Source: Lepidostoma basale (Eukaryota; Arthropoda; Insecta; Trichoptera; Lepidostomatidae). From it: a DNA stretch of 64,000 bases. A program made the position numbers and the translations under genes. Location: positions 62,001 to 126,000 of the forward strand of contig JAHDVF020000174.1 of the NCBI GenBank assembly GCA_022606425.2, written 5' to 3'. Shown piece after piece: positions 19,567 through 30,664 of this stretch (positions within the stretch are counted from its first letter, which is position 1; the number at the start of each line of letters is the position of its first letter). A model generated the notes under the pieces. The model searched no databases. It saw only the letters and a list, made by a program, of their open reading frames with translations, and had not been told where the DNA came from.

Positions 19567-20110
19567 TAAATACTAAACGAATAAAAAACGCATAAAAATT
19601 CGATACAATAATTTAAATTTAAACCTGTGCTAATTGTTATAGGTACCTACTTATGATTATTTTTTATCAGTAAAAACTAATAAATAATATAATATTAAAC
19701 AATAATAATACATAATGATAATATAAAAATATAAAAATTGTAATTTAGAAAAAACATATATTTGAAAATACATAATTTATACAGGAAAAAAATTATTAGT
19801 TTGCATATGATTGGGAATGAGAGCTTGGGAGACTAAAAGTAGACAAAGTATTTCAGTTTTATTAATTATTATTATAATTATGTTTTCTTTTATTAATTAT
19901 GTTTTCACCCATACTGGATCACCCAATTTCACCGACTTGAGGATTTCTAAAGTTTCATATTGTTTGTAGAAATATTGTGTCATTTTTATCGAAACTATGG
20001 TCAAATTCAATACAACTGTTAGCCATCTCAGATAAAATTGTATGTTTGGTGAAAGCTTGTTTGTGTTCGTTGATACGTGTTTTAAACGTTCGTCCTGTCC
20101 TGCTTGTTTT
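19505..20110 (-). mobile_element. Penelope-like element 3' part with GIY-YIG remnant
   Basis: Minus strand 20105-19985 translates as TSRTGRTFKTRINEHKQAF, then TILSEMANSC and FDHSFDKND, the GIY-YIG endonuclease of Penelope-like elements. A stop follows near 19965; the C-terminal part and a long AT-rich terminal repeat follow, with the hammerhead candidate at 19505-19566. The AT-rich repeat is shared with 35852-36180. The element is cut off at 20110. Confidence 0.85.
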
Positions 20111-20129
20111 TTTTTAATTATGTAAAAAT

Positions 20130-20962
20130 TTATGACCCTGATATATGGAAGTAAAGCATGGAACTGGCAGCAGAAGGATGAGAGCAGAATAAATCGGGGG
20201 GAGATGAGATCCCTTTGCCGTATATGTGGTAAAACGATTTATGACAGAATTTCAAATGCTGATATAATAAAGGAATGTAGAGCAGAAAAGAGTATTATGA
20301 ACAAAATTATGAAAGGATCACTGCATTGGTTTAGATATATAGAACGTATGGATGAAGAAAAATGGTTTAAAAAAATATACGATAACGATGTGAATAGAGA
20401 ACGAAGTCATTGAAAACCGAGGAAAACATGACATGATCAATTAATCAAATTTAAAAACTAACTAACTAACTAACCATCATGTCGTCTCCCCGAGAGGGCT
20501 GCCACACTTTAACCGATGCGGCACTCCATCCTTCTCTTTTCGCTCCGCGAGAGATGCGGTGTGATGGGTTGCGCACCTCATCGCCACCAATAGGCATCTC
20601 CCGCGCACACTTCGATCGTCCAACGTCCACAAAATAAATCTAAAACAAATTATATAAAATACAATGATAAAAAATAAAATAACAAAATAAAAATAATTTA
20701 ACACATGTTCTTTTAGATGGTGCACTTGTCGTCAGCTGGACGATCCCGACATTTGTGTTTATTAATTTTATAATCCACGTATCCATCGTTTTTTTTTTTC
20801 AAGTTTTAAAGCTCGGCCATATTAGAAACCGAAAGAATCGATGTGCGTGAATGACTCGCTGTATGAATGTGAAGGAATCTAGAGAGGTGTCAGTATCGAG
20901 TAGTGTGGCGGTCCATTATGTCTGCTTACGGGGGAAACTGCGTGATGGTTTGTTGTTACAAT
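20130..20962 (+). mobile_element. LINE-A2 copy split by SINE-A
   Basis: Left part 20130-20456 codes YGSKAWNWQQKDESRI, MRSLCRICGKTIYDRISN and an altered W-F-R-Y-I-E-R-M block. Right part 20800-20962 resumes at the 'GHVRS' region and runs to the GATGGTTTGTTGTT end, the (GTT)n tail typical of LINE-A2. The gap is filled by the minus-strand SINE-A. Joining the two parts gives a continuous but frameshifted LINE. Confidence 0.85.
20457..20799 (-). mobile_element. SINE-A copy 1
   Basis: Minus strand, from right: GGATACGTGG block, an AT-rich middle, the conserved body (GTGTGCGCGGGAGATGCC, GCGATGAGGT and GCGCAACCCATCACACC blocks), then a 3' end equivalent to LINE-A ending in (GTTA)n. The LINE-like end has a 30-bp deletion (GAGAGGGCTGCC). 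GAGGTTCGCAACC in the other copies resembles a pol III B box with one change. It has no coding capacity and is likely moved by LINE-A machinery. Confidence 0.8.
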
Positions 20963-21780
20963 GTAAACTCATCATATCTGTGTCGCATTTAAATTCGAAT
21001 CAAATGTTCGTTTGTTCTATTGATAATGGAAGACCTTACCTATTCAGAATGTTCACAATCAACCATATTCGTATAAATTTTCCCATTGTAGTAAATATAA
21101 ATATTATATGGATTACATACGAATGTGGGTATAATTCACCGCACAGTGTTCTGAGTAATGTTTCAGAGACGAATCGTATTACGTACTCGGGAATACAGTA
21201 TTAACCCGTGAACAAACATTGTGTAAATCCTTGTTGATTTTTCGATCATGACATTCTCTTCGTCTCCTCCCGATAGGGAGTGAAGGACCAGAACGGGGGA
21301 AGGTCTGAGGTCTGAGGAGGTGTACTTAACTTCACCCGGGAAACTGTTCGTGGTTCCCTACGGCGGAATTAAATTTTAAAATGGTTGGTTCGACCCGCGA
21401 CTCCCACCCAAATACACGCTCTCTCAAACGTTCTCAATGGTACATGTGTTCAAATACACGTGTCCCTGTTTCAAATTCATGGTGCTCTTAAATTAGCGGA
21501 GCTTTAAAAAATTCTTAGGTGACTATAATATATTGTATAACATTTTTTTATATATATAACGACTTAAAACTAAATTTTTATTTTTATATATAATATATGA
21601 CGACGCACGGAAGGTCAAGAAAGGTGCTTCCACGTGTGATGTTTTTGCATTATAACTATTACAATGTGCGGGTCATGTCGCCCTACGAATTGTCCCAGTT
21701 CATCGTAATATTACGCAAAATTATGTCTTAAGGATCTAAAGTTTTTTTGAGTTTATAAGATACATTATACAACAACAACA
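20963..21780. other. no gene seen
   Basis: Frame 20851-21204 begins inside LINE-A2 and has no domain. The part 21230-21430 is GC-richer, single-copy in the window and unassigned. Confidence 0.5.
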
Positions 21781-22690
21781 ACAACAAACCATCACGCCGT
21801 TCCTCCGCAGGGGTAGGCAGAGAGAATTGACCACCACACAACTCTATCATGGCATACCTCTCTAGCTTCCTCTACAGCGAGTCATATACGCACGTCGATT
21901 CTTCCGGCTTCTAATATGACCAACCTTTAAAATTTCATTAATTTGGTCATGCCATGTTTTCCTCCGTCTACCTCGACTCCGTACTCCATTTACATCGTTA
22001 ACGCATACTTTTTAAACCATTATTTCTTCACCCATGCGCTCCATATGTCCGAACCAACGCAGCGATCCTTTCATAATTATGTCCATAATACCTACCTTCT
22101 TTCGCTCTACATTCCTTTCTAATGTCAGCATTTGAGATTCTGTCGTACATCGTTCTACCACACATACGTCTTAAGGACCTCATCACTACCGCATTTATTC
22201 CGCTCTATCTTTATTCTGCCAGTTCCATGCTTCGCTCCCTTACATAAGGGTTGGGACCAGATCTCCATGGTGAACGGACATTTTCGCTTTCATTGATAAA
22301 TTGTTGTTTCCAATAACTATTTTTAAAGCTCCATTCACTTTGTTAACCTCACCAACCCTTCTTTAAACATCACTGTCCGTTCGACCATCCGCTGTGAACA
22401 TGCTACCTAAATACACAAATTCCCTCACCTGTTCCAAGTTCTCTTCGTTCACACTTATATAACAAACTGTCAATAGCTCTTCCCTTTCAAAAACTAACAT
22501 CTTTGACTTCCCGATATTCACCATTAAATCGTTTGACTTCCATATCTCATACATTCTTGAAACCATGACTTGTAATTCGTCCGCACTATCCGCAACGAGA
22601 ACCGCATCGTCCGCGTAAAGCAGACAATTTACCGACAAATTACTCATCTTAGCCCCAGCATTTATACCTTTAAGTTCTTTCATAAACATG
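21781..22690 (-). mobile_element. LINE-A2 copy, (GTT)n tail
   Basis: Long minus-strand copy whose 3' end is (GTT)n, seen as ACAACAACAACAACAAC at 21772-21787. Frame 22746-22363 codes FMKELKGINAGAKMSNLSVN, the box CLLYADDAVLVADS, NIGKSKMLVFERE and EFVYLGSMFTADGRTDSDV. The C-terminal region lies in other frames down to 21800. YADD is intact; frameshifts inactivate it. Confidence 0.9.
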
Positions 22691-22829
22691 AACTGCAAAT
22701 CTAGTCTGCCGCAGTTTGAAACCATTTTGGACAGCAAATGTAGCAAGCCGTACTATAGGAGGTTTAACAGCGGAAAACAACCGATAAAAATTACGACCAA
22801 TAATAAGAATAAAGGTGGAAATATGAATG

Positions 22830-23985
22830 GAAACGTCTGCCTTCTTGGAGTTATTTTAGATGGAATGACATGGTTCGTCTTTCTTAGTCATTATCAAATG
22901 TGTTATTTTATCTAAAATATAATAAAACCCCTAGATGTCATTTCATTTTATTAACAACCCTCCTGACGACTGTCTTCCCCTCCAGTCGGACATTGATAAT
23001 ATTATTAACTGGAGTCACAGTAATAAAATGCAATTCAATGTCTCTAAGTGCGTTATGCTATATTTTACTAGAGCATTGAGAACTTTGTATCTAAGATACA
23101 CAATGAACAACCAGCAACTAGCACATGTATCTACGATGAAAGATCTTGGAATCATTTATGAGAGTAGGCTGACTTTTCGGGCGCATATCGAGAGGATTTG
23201 TGACATTGCACTGAGGATGTTGGGCTTCATCGTCCGGACCGGAAGAGTTTTCAGAGATCCCAATGTGCTCAGAGTTCTATACAACGCGTTGGTTTGGAAC
23301 AGACTCGAAAGTGGTTCTGTGATATGGAGTCCTCACGAGGCAATATATTCCGTTATGCTGGAGAGGGTTCAGAAAAAAATTAATTCTGAGGTATCTCTAC
23401 ATGAGGGAGTATGGTAGTTATCCCACGGCATTTATTTTGGGAATACTCGGAACCAATTCTCTACAGCTTTGAAAAGATGGGCATCTCATTACCCATTTTT
23501 TTTAGATTAATCAGGGGATATTTCGAGAACTCGGCTGTGCTAAAGGGTGTTGGACTTTTTGTCCCTGATAGATATCTCCGACAACGACAGCACAGATAAT
23601 TTTACCTACCGGCTGCCAGAACCGATCTGCTTCTGGTGACACCGGTGAGAAGAGCAATTAGTCTACTGAACGCGGTCTCCTCTGAGATCGACGTCTTTCA
23701 TATTAGTTAAGGTACGTTTAGGGGACAAATACTCTTGGCTTTAGAAAGTATCTTGTCTTCTTAATGTCGAACCATCTCTAATGCGTCCTGGTATTATGTT
23801 GTATTTTTATAATATTTTACCTGTACTCAATAGATGCCTTAAACATTTTGCTGTTTGTAATGTCTTTTGAGTAAAAGAACGAGTTTTGATTTGATCTACA
23901 ATATAATAAGACGGACGTTTTCATTTATATTAATTATTTAATATGGAGTTTTACATCATTATTCAAGAAACCAATAAATAAGACT
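22830..23985. repeat. PalA element split by LINE-F
   Basis: PalA sequence is recognisable at 22830-22935 (AACGTCTGCCTTC, GAATGACATGGTTCGTC, ATTATCAAATG) and again at 23900-23985 (GACGTTTTCATTTATATTAA and the ATGGAGTTTTACATCATT end). LINE-F lies between. AATATAATAA occurs at both junctions (22916-22925 and 23900-23909), a possible target duplication, though that string is also part of PalA. Confidence 0.7.
22926..23899 (+). mobile_element. LINE-F (jockey-like) 3' part
   Basis: Frame 22935-23417 codes the post-palm region of a jockey-type reverse transcriptase: DCLPLQSDIDNIINWSHSNK, MQFNVSKCVMLYF, MKDLGIIYESRLTFRAHIER, LGFIVRTGRVF and SVIWSPHEAIY. It continues frameshifted with GVGLFVPDRYL and the 'FYLPAARTDL', 'RRAISLLNAVSSEIDVF' blocks. 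The 3' UTR ends in (TTTGA)-like units. The 5' ORF, endonuclease and catalytic box are absent. Confidence 0.85.
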
Positions 23986-24600
23986 AATGATAGTTAAAGG
24001 TTCATGTATACTTACTACATTCTAACTTCAATTTGCCTTGCATACGATTGTCGTGGCTATCCAAAGTACTGGCTGGTGCTGAGGCTCTCCCCATTTATCT
24101 TGTTCGATAACTTAATATTACAATAAAGTCCTCGTAGATGGAGTATTTCGGTTCGGTCACGTTAACAAAGGCAGTACAGCACTCCATACATCTTTGAGAC
24201 AGAAGACGAAAATGGAAACTTCTCGAATTCCCGCCAAAGCGTAATGAAGTTCGGATATTGTGTTTAAATTTCTGAGCGACCCCACGAAGAAACCGCGTTC
24301 GGCTTTGTCCAGGCTGGAGTAACCTACACCCACTTGTAGCGCGGTCTGGAATGGAGTTTCGAATCTTGATGATACTAACATATTTGATTATTTATTCAAG
24401 CGACCAGTCTGTGGTTTAATGTAGATGGCATGCAAGCAATATTATAAGAAAACTTATTCCAAATACTGAAAATCCCGACATAAATAAAATAATAACAGTG
24501 TATGCAAACTATAAACTAACAATTTCTCGAGTTAAATTGACATTACAAGACTAAACGCAAATTTAATACAAGAGTTCAAAATCTCTTTTAAAAATTCTCC
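23986..24600. other. no gene seen
   Basis: The minus-strand frame 24157-24381 (74 codons) lies in moderately complex sequence but shows no domain I recognise. Confidence 0.45.
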
Positions 24601-24639
24601 CCGATAGCCCACCACGCAGGATGCTATCTCCTACCATAA

Positions 24640-25216
24640 CTGCATCCTGTCACTGCTCCTCTTTTCTTCCCCTCATCTTGACCATTCTTTTTTCATGCAT
24701 TCATTCCATGTGTCACATGGAATCACTTCTTATATTTGCACTTGATACTCTATCATATGTAGATTTACGACACATTCGTCTGAGAGATTTAATTTCTTTT
24801 GTATAAAATAATAAATGCAGAAGAAATAAGATATCTATGACGAATATGTGATAAATCTGTATATGATCGAGTGTCAAATGCAAATACAAAAAGTGAATGC
24901 GGTGCGAATGAAAGTTTTACGAACAAAATAATGAAAGGATCGTTAAGATGGTTTGGACAAGTGGAAATAATCAGTGAAGAAGGTATACTCGTATGTAAAC
25001 GACGTGAACGAAGCTAGAAATAGAAGAAGGCCGAATCAATCAAATATTTAATAATGTATGAATGTACAGGAATCGAAAGGTGTATGCCAGGAGAGAACAG
25101 TGTGGCGGTCTTTTGTTTCTGGCTACACCACCGGGGAGACGGCGTATTGGTTAGTTAGTGCATTTATTTTACTTTCATCCTTCTTTTGCCAGTTTCGTGC
25201 TTCATTTATTTTATGT
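24640..25216. mobile_element. LINE-A fold-back copy
   Basis: A minus-strand segment (24640-24810, 'MRSLRRMCG' to 'ECGAN' blocks) is followed head-to-head by a plus-strand segment of the same region (24812-25150) that runs to the 3' end (GGGGAGACGGCGTATTGGTTAGTTAG). A further minus-strand bit (25158-25216) codes the 'SWQKKDES' block. The 24812 junction makes a diverged palindrome. Confidence 0.8.
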
Positions 25217-25945
25217 AAAACAATGTTTAGATTATTCATATAGGAGTTCATACATTTATTTAAACTTTTTTCTCGTAATTCCTATGCTACCTCCTCTTCG
25301 TATATCCATTAGCCTCGCGAATGTGAAAATCATAAAATATTTTCACTTTTTTGCACGTCCCTGTATCTTTGCTCCCCGCAGCAATAAACTGTTTCACGGT
25401 AGGCAGAGAATTCTTTCATTTGCGCAGTACCTGACGTATCACTTTAGCGCTGCACTAAAGCCAGGCCTGCAGACAATGAAGAAGCAAGTAAACTTGTCCC
25501 CCAGCTTTTAAAAAAGTTATTTAATTTGCACGGCCATGTTATGTTGCACGGGGGCACCATAAAATGGCGTCTGTCGGCGCTGTTTATGACCCTGCGAGTA
25601 ATTATTTTTCATAGTCTCACGCTACCTACATACTTAAGTATTATATCATATTACGTAAGTTAACAATCTTATGTAAGATCTACGTGTATATAAGAACATG
25701 TCGTAAATAAGATTTTATGTAAGTTGTTTGTTTTTTATACCAATAACTTAATAATATCAACATTGTTATAACCACCTGGAGAGTAATTCTATGACACAAA
25801 TTGTGTTTTGTGATTTAAAGTTCTTTGGTAGGTACGAATTTCTTTAACATTAAAAAAGTTATATGAGTATGACGAAATCTTCAGAATGTCAATCTTAGAT
25901 ATAAAAAATAGCCAGTGTAGAGAATTCATTGTATCTTGAACAATG
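25217..25945. other. no gene seen
   Basis: Frame 25158-25511 starts in LINE-A sequence and has no domain. The remainder is AT-rich. Confidence 0.5.
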
Positions 25946-25949
25946 ATGA

Positions 25950-26240
25950 GGTTCTCAGCAGAGTTGAAGAGAATAGGCTGGACTCGTATTGAACACCATA
26001 GCGGAGAGGCGCGCGAGATGGATTGGTCATGTGTTGCGACACGAATGTTTCCTGCATGATGGAGGGAATGGTCGAGGGATCGATTGGCAGAGGACGACCT
26101 CGCCAGGAGTACCTAGACCAGATTTGCCGAGATATGGGCTGCACCTCTTATACGGAGTTGAAGAGAGTTGAGAGCGGAGTAGAAGATGAGATGCGTCGCC
26201 TTGCTACACAGACCAATCACTAAATTGAGACCGGAGAGGA
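25950..26240 (+). mobile_element. LINE-E 3' fragment
   Basis: Codes ERRARWIGHVLRH, FLHD, then GRGRPRQEYLDQICRDMGCT and SYTELKR, ending TNH-stop, across frames 25989 and 26023. The same blocks (RRARWIGHVIRQEGLLHAI, RPRREYLEDL, SSYADFKR) occur at 43763-44290. Confidence 0.85.
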
Positions 26241-26244
26241 GAAG

Positions 26245-26375
26245 AACAATGATGTAAAACTCCATTTTAAATTATTAATACGAATGAAAACGTCTGTTTT
26301 GTAGAATTCTTATTATGTGCTATGGGAATGAAATATTTCACATTGCTAAAGCATTATCAAATGTTATTCCAATAA
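26245..26375 (+). repeat. PalA half-element
   Basis: Runs from AACAATGATGTAAAACTCCA through AACGTCTGTTTTG to AAGCATTATCAAATG and ends soon after the centre. Confidence 0.75.
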
Positions 26376-26385
26376 AATAGTGAGT

Positions 26386-26720
26386 TTATGAATTCGAAGT
26401 AGCGAAAATACGAACCCTACGCTCCATCGCAGGCAAAACCCTCAGAGATCGGATCAGAAATGAAACGATAAGGTTTGATTGTGGTGTTGAAGACATAATG
26501 AGATGGAAAAGGCAGAAGGCGCTTTTGAAGAGACCACGTGGACCCCATGGAGAATACAAGAATTGCAAAAATCGTTTAAGATGAAAACCCAAGCAGCAAG
26601 ACACTACCAGGAAAGCCCCCAAAAAGATGGAGAGATGGCTAAACATCATCATCCCAGGACAACTCACCGTCACAAACAGGTCATACAACCTAAACTAAGA
26701 GGAATAAGAAGAAGATGATG
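26386..26720 (+). mobile_element. LINE-D C-terminal fragment
   Basis: In one frame: EVAKIRTLRSIAGKTLRDRI, RNETIRFDCGVEDIMRWKRQ, then frameshifted remnants and an AAGAAGATGATG end. Matches LINE-D at 29600-30112 (REICEVEDIIRWSRQRK). Confidence 0.8.
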
Positions 26721-26782
26721 AATTCGATGGCTTGGTTACCATCAATACTGGTCAATGTTTAATTGTTATACATAATCATATA

Positions 26783-27033
26783 GCACGTTGAAAACAAAAG
26801 TGACACTATACAAAAGTTTCAATTTTTCAGTACGGTCATTTAATGTTTTTGTGAAGTCAATAACTTGACTGTGAATAGAAATATATCTAATGTTGTTATT
26901 TTATATATTAGTTTAGATATTATTCTATCAGAATCTAGTTGATTTTAATTAGGTTAATAAGCAGGCAAAACTTTAAATGACCGTACTGAAGAATTGAGAT
27001 TTTTGTATAGTGTCACTTTTGTTTTCAACGTGC
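26783..27033. mobile_element. MITE with about 64-bp terminal inverted repeats
   Basis: 26783-26848 and 26970-27033 are inverted copies of each other with few mismatches (starting GCACGTTGAAAACAAAAGTG, then ACACTATACAAAA and CAGTACGGTCATTTAA). The 251-bp element has no coding capacity. No target duplication could be read, so the superfamily is open. Confidence 0.85.
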
Positions 27034-27297
27034 GATTTATTACGTGTAGTAGATCGATATACGACAGAATCTCAAATGCTGATATAAGAAATGAATTTAG
27101 AGCGGAAGAAGGTATTATGAACAAAATTATGAAAGGATCGCTGTGTCGGACATATGTAGCGCATGGATAGAGAAAGAATGGTTAAGAAAGTATACGTTAA
27201 TGATGTAAATGGAGTACGGAATCGAGGCAGACCGAGGAAAACATGGCATGATCAAATTAATCAAATTTTAAAGATTGGTCATGTTAGAAGTCGGAAG

Positions 27298-27631
27298 AAG
27301 ACGACATTTGTGGCCGAGTGGTAAGTGCATTGACTGCCACCCCGAAGGTTCCGGGTTCGATTCCCGGCGAGGACATTGTGATTGCCACACTGTCTTTGGT
27401 CTGGTGTAGAATTCATGTGACAATAAAATGGCGATAGATTAGCTACCCATCACATGTCACGAGAATCACTATTTTTTTTTTTTAAAAGACTAATATCAAG
27501 GATTTACATCAATGATATTAGAATTTATTTTACAATCTTCAATGATAGCTATAATACCCTTTACATCGATTTGGCTCATGCTGTCATGATGTAAAAAACG
27601 ATTCACCAAAATATTAATAATAATAATAATA
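27298..27631 (+). mobile_element. SINE-1 inside LINE-A2, itself interrupted
   Basis: tRNA-like head (TGGCCGAGTGGT; GGTTCGATTCCCGG), body and LINE-E-like tail with (AAT)n. Between CACGAGAATCACTA (27470) and ATGATAGC (27541) it is interrupted by a SINE-2 fragment. Three elements are therefore nested here. Confidence 0.9.
27471..27540 (-). mobile_element. SINE-2 3' fragment
   Basis: Minus-strand SINE-2 tail: poly-T at the left, AAAAGACTAATATCA, then GATATTAGAATTTATTTTAC. 5'-truncated. Matches 27843-27950 and 63395-63480. Confidence 0.75.
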
Positions 27632-27770
27632 AGCGTAATAATCGACGTGCGTGTATGACTCGCTGTATGAATGTGGAGGAAGCTAGAGAGGTGTGCCAAG
27701 ATAGAGTAGTGTGTCGGTCCATTCTCTCTGCCTACCCGTGTGGCGAAACGGCGTGATGTTTTTTTTTTAT

Positions 27771-28060
27771 CTATTGTTGTCAATTGAAATCAATTGTTGT
27801 TAATTGATATCAATTGTTGTCAATTGTTATCAATTGTTGGTATTTTTTTTTTTTTATAAAAAAAGACTAACATCAAAGATTTAAATCAATGATATTAGAA
27901 TTTATTTTACAATCTTCAATATGAGCAGAAAATAGCTCATTATTATGAAGAAGGATTGTTGTTAATTGTTGTCAATTGTTATTAATTGTTGTTAATTGTT
28001 GTCAATTGTTGTCAATTGTTATCATTTGGAGTTAACTGTGTCAAATAATTGTCAATTGTT
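27771..28060. repeat. CAATTGTTGT minisatellite
   Basis: Irregular array of about 10-11-bp units based on CAATTGTTGT and TTAATTGTTGT, 27771-27842 and 27955-28060. A SINE-2 fragment (27843-27950, minus) splits it. Confidence 0.9.
27843..27950 (-). mobile_element. SINE-2 3' fragment in minisatellite
   Basis: Longer 5'-truncated SINE-2 than at 27471, reaching GCAGAAAATAGCTCATTATT and AAGAAGGA. ATTGTTG lies next to both junctions, but the array itself supplies it. Confidence 0.75.
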
Positions 28061-28520
28061 ACGAAATGATCTACAACCTCGATTCCAACAGGATGAAATA
28101 AAGCTCATCTGCCAGGGCACATCGGTTATGTTACTGGATACCATAAAATTCATTTTGCGCCACCATGCACAACGATATTCATGATTGACACATCCCTAGG
28201 TACACAATCTTTCACCTTCACGTGTATAATATCTCCAGCGGGCTCGGAATATTTAATTCAATATTATTTATGTAGAAACAGATCTATCAAAAGTTTATTT
28301 GTATTAAGATGCTGTCACGTCAAACGTCAACCTCTGAACTCTATAGCACCTCACGAATTCTTCGCGTCAGGGGTTTCGTTTCAGACTCATCTTCATAACC
28401 TTTATATTTATTTCTCTCTGTACCACTGACATAACCAACGCTTTCAAAATTAAAATAAAAAAATGTATTTGTGATCAGAAAGGTGTTATTTTAACCCAAA
28501 CAAACATCTATAGAGTATAA
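28061..28520. other. no gene seen
   Basis: Moderately complex and single-copy here. Frames 27996-28184 and 28181-28429 show no domain. Confidence 0.45.
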
Positions 28521-28524
28521 TTTT

Positions 28525-28835
28525 ATGTTTTCAAATGTTGATATCAGGAAGGGATGTGAAGGAGAAGAAAGTATTATGAAAAAAATATGAAAGGCTAACT
28601 GCGATGGTTTGGACATATGGAATACATGCATGAAGAAAAATAATGTTAAAAAAGGATACGTTAACGGTGTGAATATATAGCGGTGTCGAGGAAAACATCG
28701 CATGACCAAACTAATCAAATATTAATAGTAAGCTATGTTAGAAGTCGGAAGAATTTACGTGCGTGTATGACTTGCTGTATGAATGTGGAGGAATCTAGAT
28801 AAGTGTCAGAATAGAGAAGTGTGGCGGTCCATTAT
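28525..28835 (+). mobile_element. LINE-A2 fragment
   Basis: Plus-strand, strongly decayed: 'SNVDIR', 'RWFGHME', 'KTWHDQ'-like and 'CMNVEESR' regions, ending at GTGTGGCGGTCCATTATTAA without the tail. Confidence 0.8.
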
Positions 28836-29134
28836 TAATTAATTAATTTATTTATTTACTTTTAAATTTATTGTATTATGGGCAGTGATATCAATAACAT
28901 ATAATAAGGGAAAATAAAACAATTTAAAAAAATAAAATAAGGACAATTTCATGCTACCACAAATATAAAATAATAGTTAACAGTTAACAGACGACAGTAT
29001 GAAACAAGATTGAAGTTAAGCTAAAGCAAAATGAGGATAAGCAAAATAATTAAGTGTTCAAAAAAAATAATACTAGTGAAAATAAAGAGAAAAAAATGAA
29101 AATGAAAATAAAATAAAAACAATAAAAAGTAAAT
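28836..29134. other. AT-rich spacer
   Basis: A-rich low-complexity sequence. Confidence 0.5.
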
Positions 29135-29390
29135 AATAATTAAATAAAACGATGTTTTTTATAACTACTTCCACATCTGTCTTTATTTCGACAGGGACCG
29201 GTTTCGCTAGGCTCGCTGGCATCGACAGACTGGTCGACCATAACATGGTGCCTGGAGCCTGGCAAAACCGATCGCTGTCGAAATAAAGACAAATATGGAG
29301 TAGTTATAAAAACATCGTTTTATTTAATTATTATTTGAAATGAACTTCCATCGAGAGATTTCAGTTAAATCATTTGATTATCTTAATGAA
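29135..29390. repeat. PalB element, diverged
   Basis: Same layout as 8300-8545: TAATTAAATAAAACGATG, ACTACTTCCAC, GACCGGTTTCGC, then the mirrored arm ending CATCGTTTTATTTAATT. Arms have diverged (CAAAACCGATCGC in the right arm), so one hairpin module is broken. Confidence 0.85.
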
Positions 29391-29599
29391 AAGTAATATA
29401 TTACAAAGCTTTTTTGCATAGAATTATATAGATACCGAGTGATGACGCACGAGTTAATTCCTGTCATTACTGACATACGATGTGTGTACATACATTTCTT
29501 GCACCCATTATATATTTTTTGACGTTTAATTTATGATAAAACCATTTTCTAACCTGAGCTTTGTTTTGTTTTATGGAAATGACATGTCATGGCAATATC

Positions 29600-30112
29600 A
29601 CGTTTATGAACATGTAATCTGGTTATAGAAAATCAACCCATAGAACAGGTCAGGACTTTCAAATATCTAGACATAGACCTGGTTGGAGGAGCTGATTGCG
29701 GGAAGAAATACAAGCCCAAGTAAACAAGACAGCTGCAATCTCTGGCGCTCTAAAATCCACAATATGGAAAAACAAAGACATGGCCATTAAGAGTAATATG
29801 AGAATCTATAAAGCATGCTTAAGACCATTAATAACATATGGCGTCGAAGCAAGGGCAGACACATCGCGTGAGGAACACCAGAATAAGAGAGATATGCGAG
29901 GTTGAGGATATTATAAGATGGAGCAGACAGCGAAAAATAATGGACACCACCAGACACCCCTATAATGCATTGCATAATCAGCCTCGTGGGACTCGTCCTC
30001 TTAGAAGACCACCTAAAAGATGGAAGGACAGCTGGGAGTCTACCTCACAGGAGGAGCAAGACTCTTGAAAACAGACCACATAGATCTACAACATGTAAGA
30101 AGAAGAAGAAGA
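29600..30112 (+). mobile_element. LINE-D C-terminal region
   Basis: Codes IEQVRTFKYLDIDLVGG, then NKTAAISGALKSTIWKNKDM, RIYKACLRPLITYGVEARAD (frame 29696-29905), then after a frameshift IREICEVEDIIRWSRQRK, PLRRPPKRWKDSWESTS and a (GAA)n end at 30098-30111. The reverse transcriptase palm is missing. Confidence 0.85.
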
Positions 30113-30660
30113 TAATTGATAATTCCTGAGAATGATAAAACGTCATTCTCATAACATGTAATTGGCCTTATTTGAGAACTTCTTTGTGTATTTTTATATT
30201 TACGAGTATACTTATTCGTTGTTTGTTACCCTAAAAATAAATAAATAAATAAATTTGTTACAACATTTTTTTTTTTTATCAAAAACAGCCGTTTTCATAT
30301 TGAAATATATTCAATATCTCTGATTCGAGCAGGGGAACGGCTTCAGGTTAGTTAATTTTTTTTAGTTTTAATACCTTGAAGTAGGTTGAATACCCCTTCT
30401 GAATTAGCACCTACTCCCACTACAAATAGTTAATGGTTAATAGTAACCTCGCATAAGAATACACAGGCGTCAGTTCGGCACCGTCACGGTCGAGTCGTGA
30501 CGGGCGCTGATCGATATCTGAATCACTCCCAGGAATTATCGGCCCTCGGACTCTTCTGGCTTCTCACTGTTCAACGGATCAATTGATTCTCTGGGAATGA
30601 ATCGCCTTGCTGATGTTGAAGTCAACTTATGATCTAATGAAACTCTATACATAATATGAC
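30113..30660. other. no gene; complex patch
   Basis: AT-rich to 30460, then 30465-30640 is of normal complexity (GCACCGTCACGGTCGAGTCG) and single-copy in the window. No reading frame. Confidence 0.45.
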
Positions 30661-30664
30661 ACAT

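Larger units (their letters stand above)
27045..27760 (+). mobile_element. LINE-A2 copy split by SINE-1
   Basis: 27045-27297 holds the 'YDRISNADIR', 'GSL', 'VNGVRNRGRPRKTWHDQIN' and 'GHVRSRK' regions. The copy resumes at 27632 with the 'RRACMTRCMNVEEAREVCQ' region and ends GGCGAAACGGCGTGATG at 27757. The SINE-1 insertion lies between the two. No intact frame. Confidence 0.88.

Noticed and set aside
27771..28060. CRISPR-like array
   Set aside because: Units are about 10 bp, contiguous and variable, without spacers; this is a eukaryotic minisatellite.
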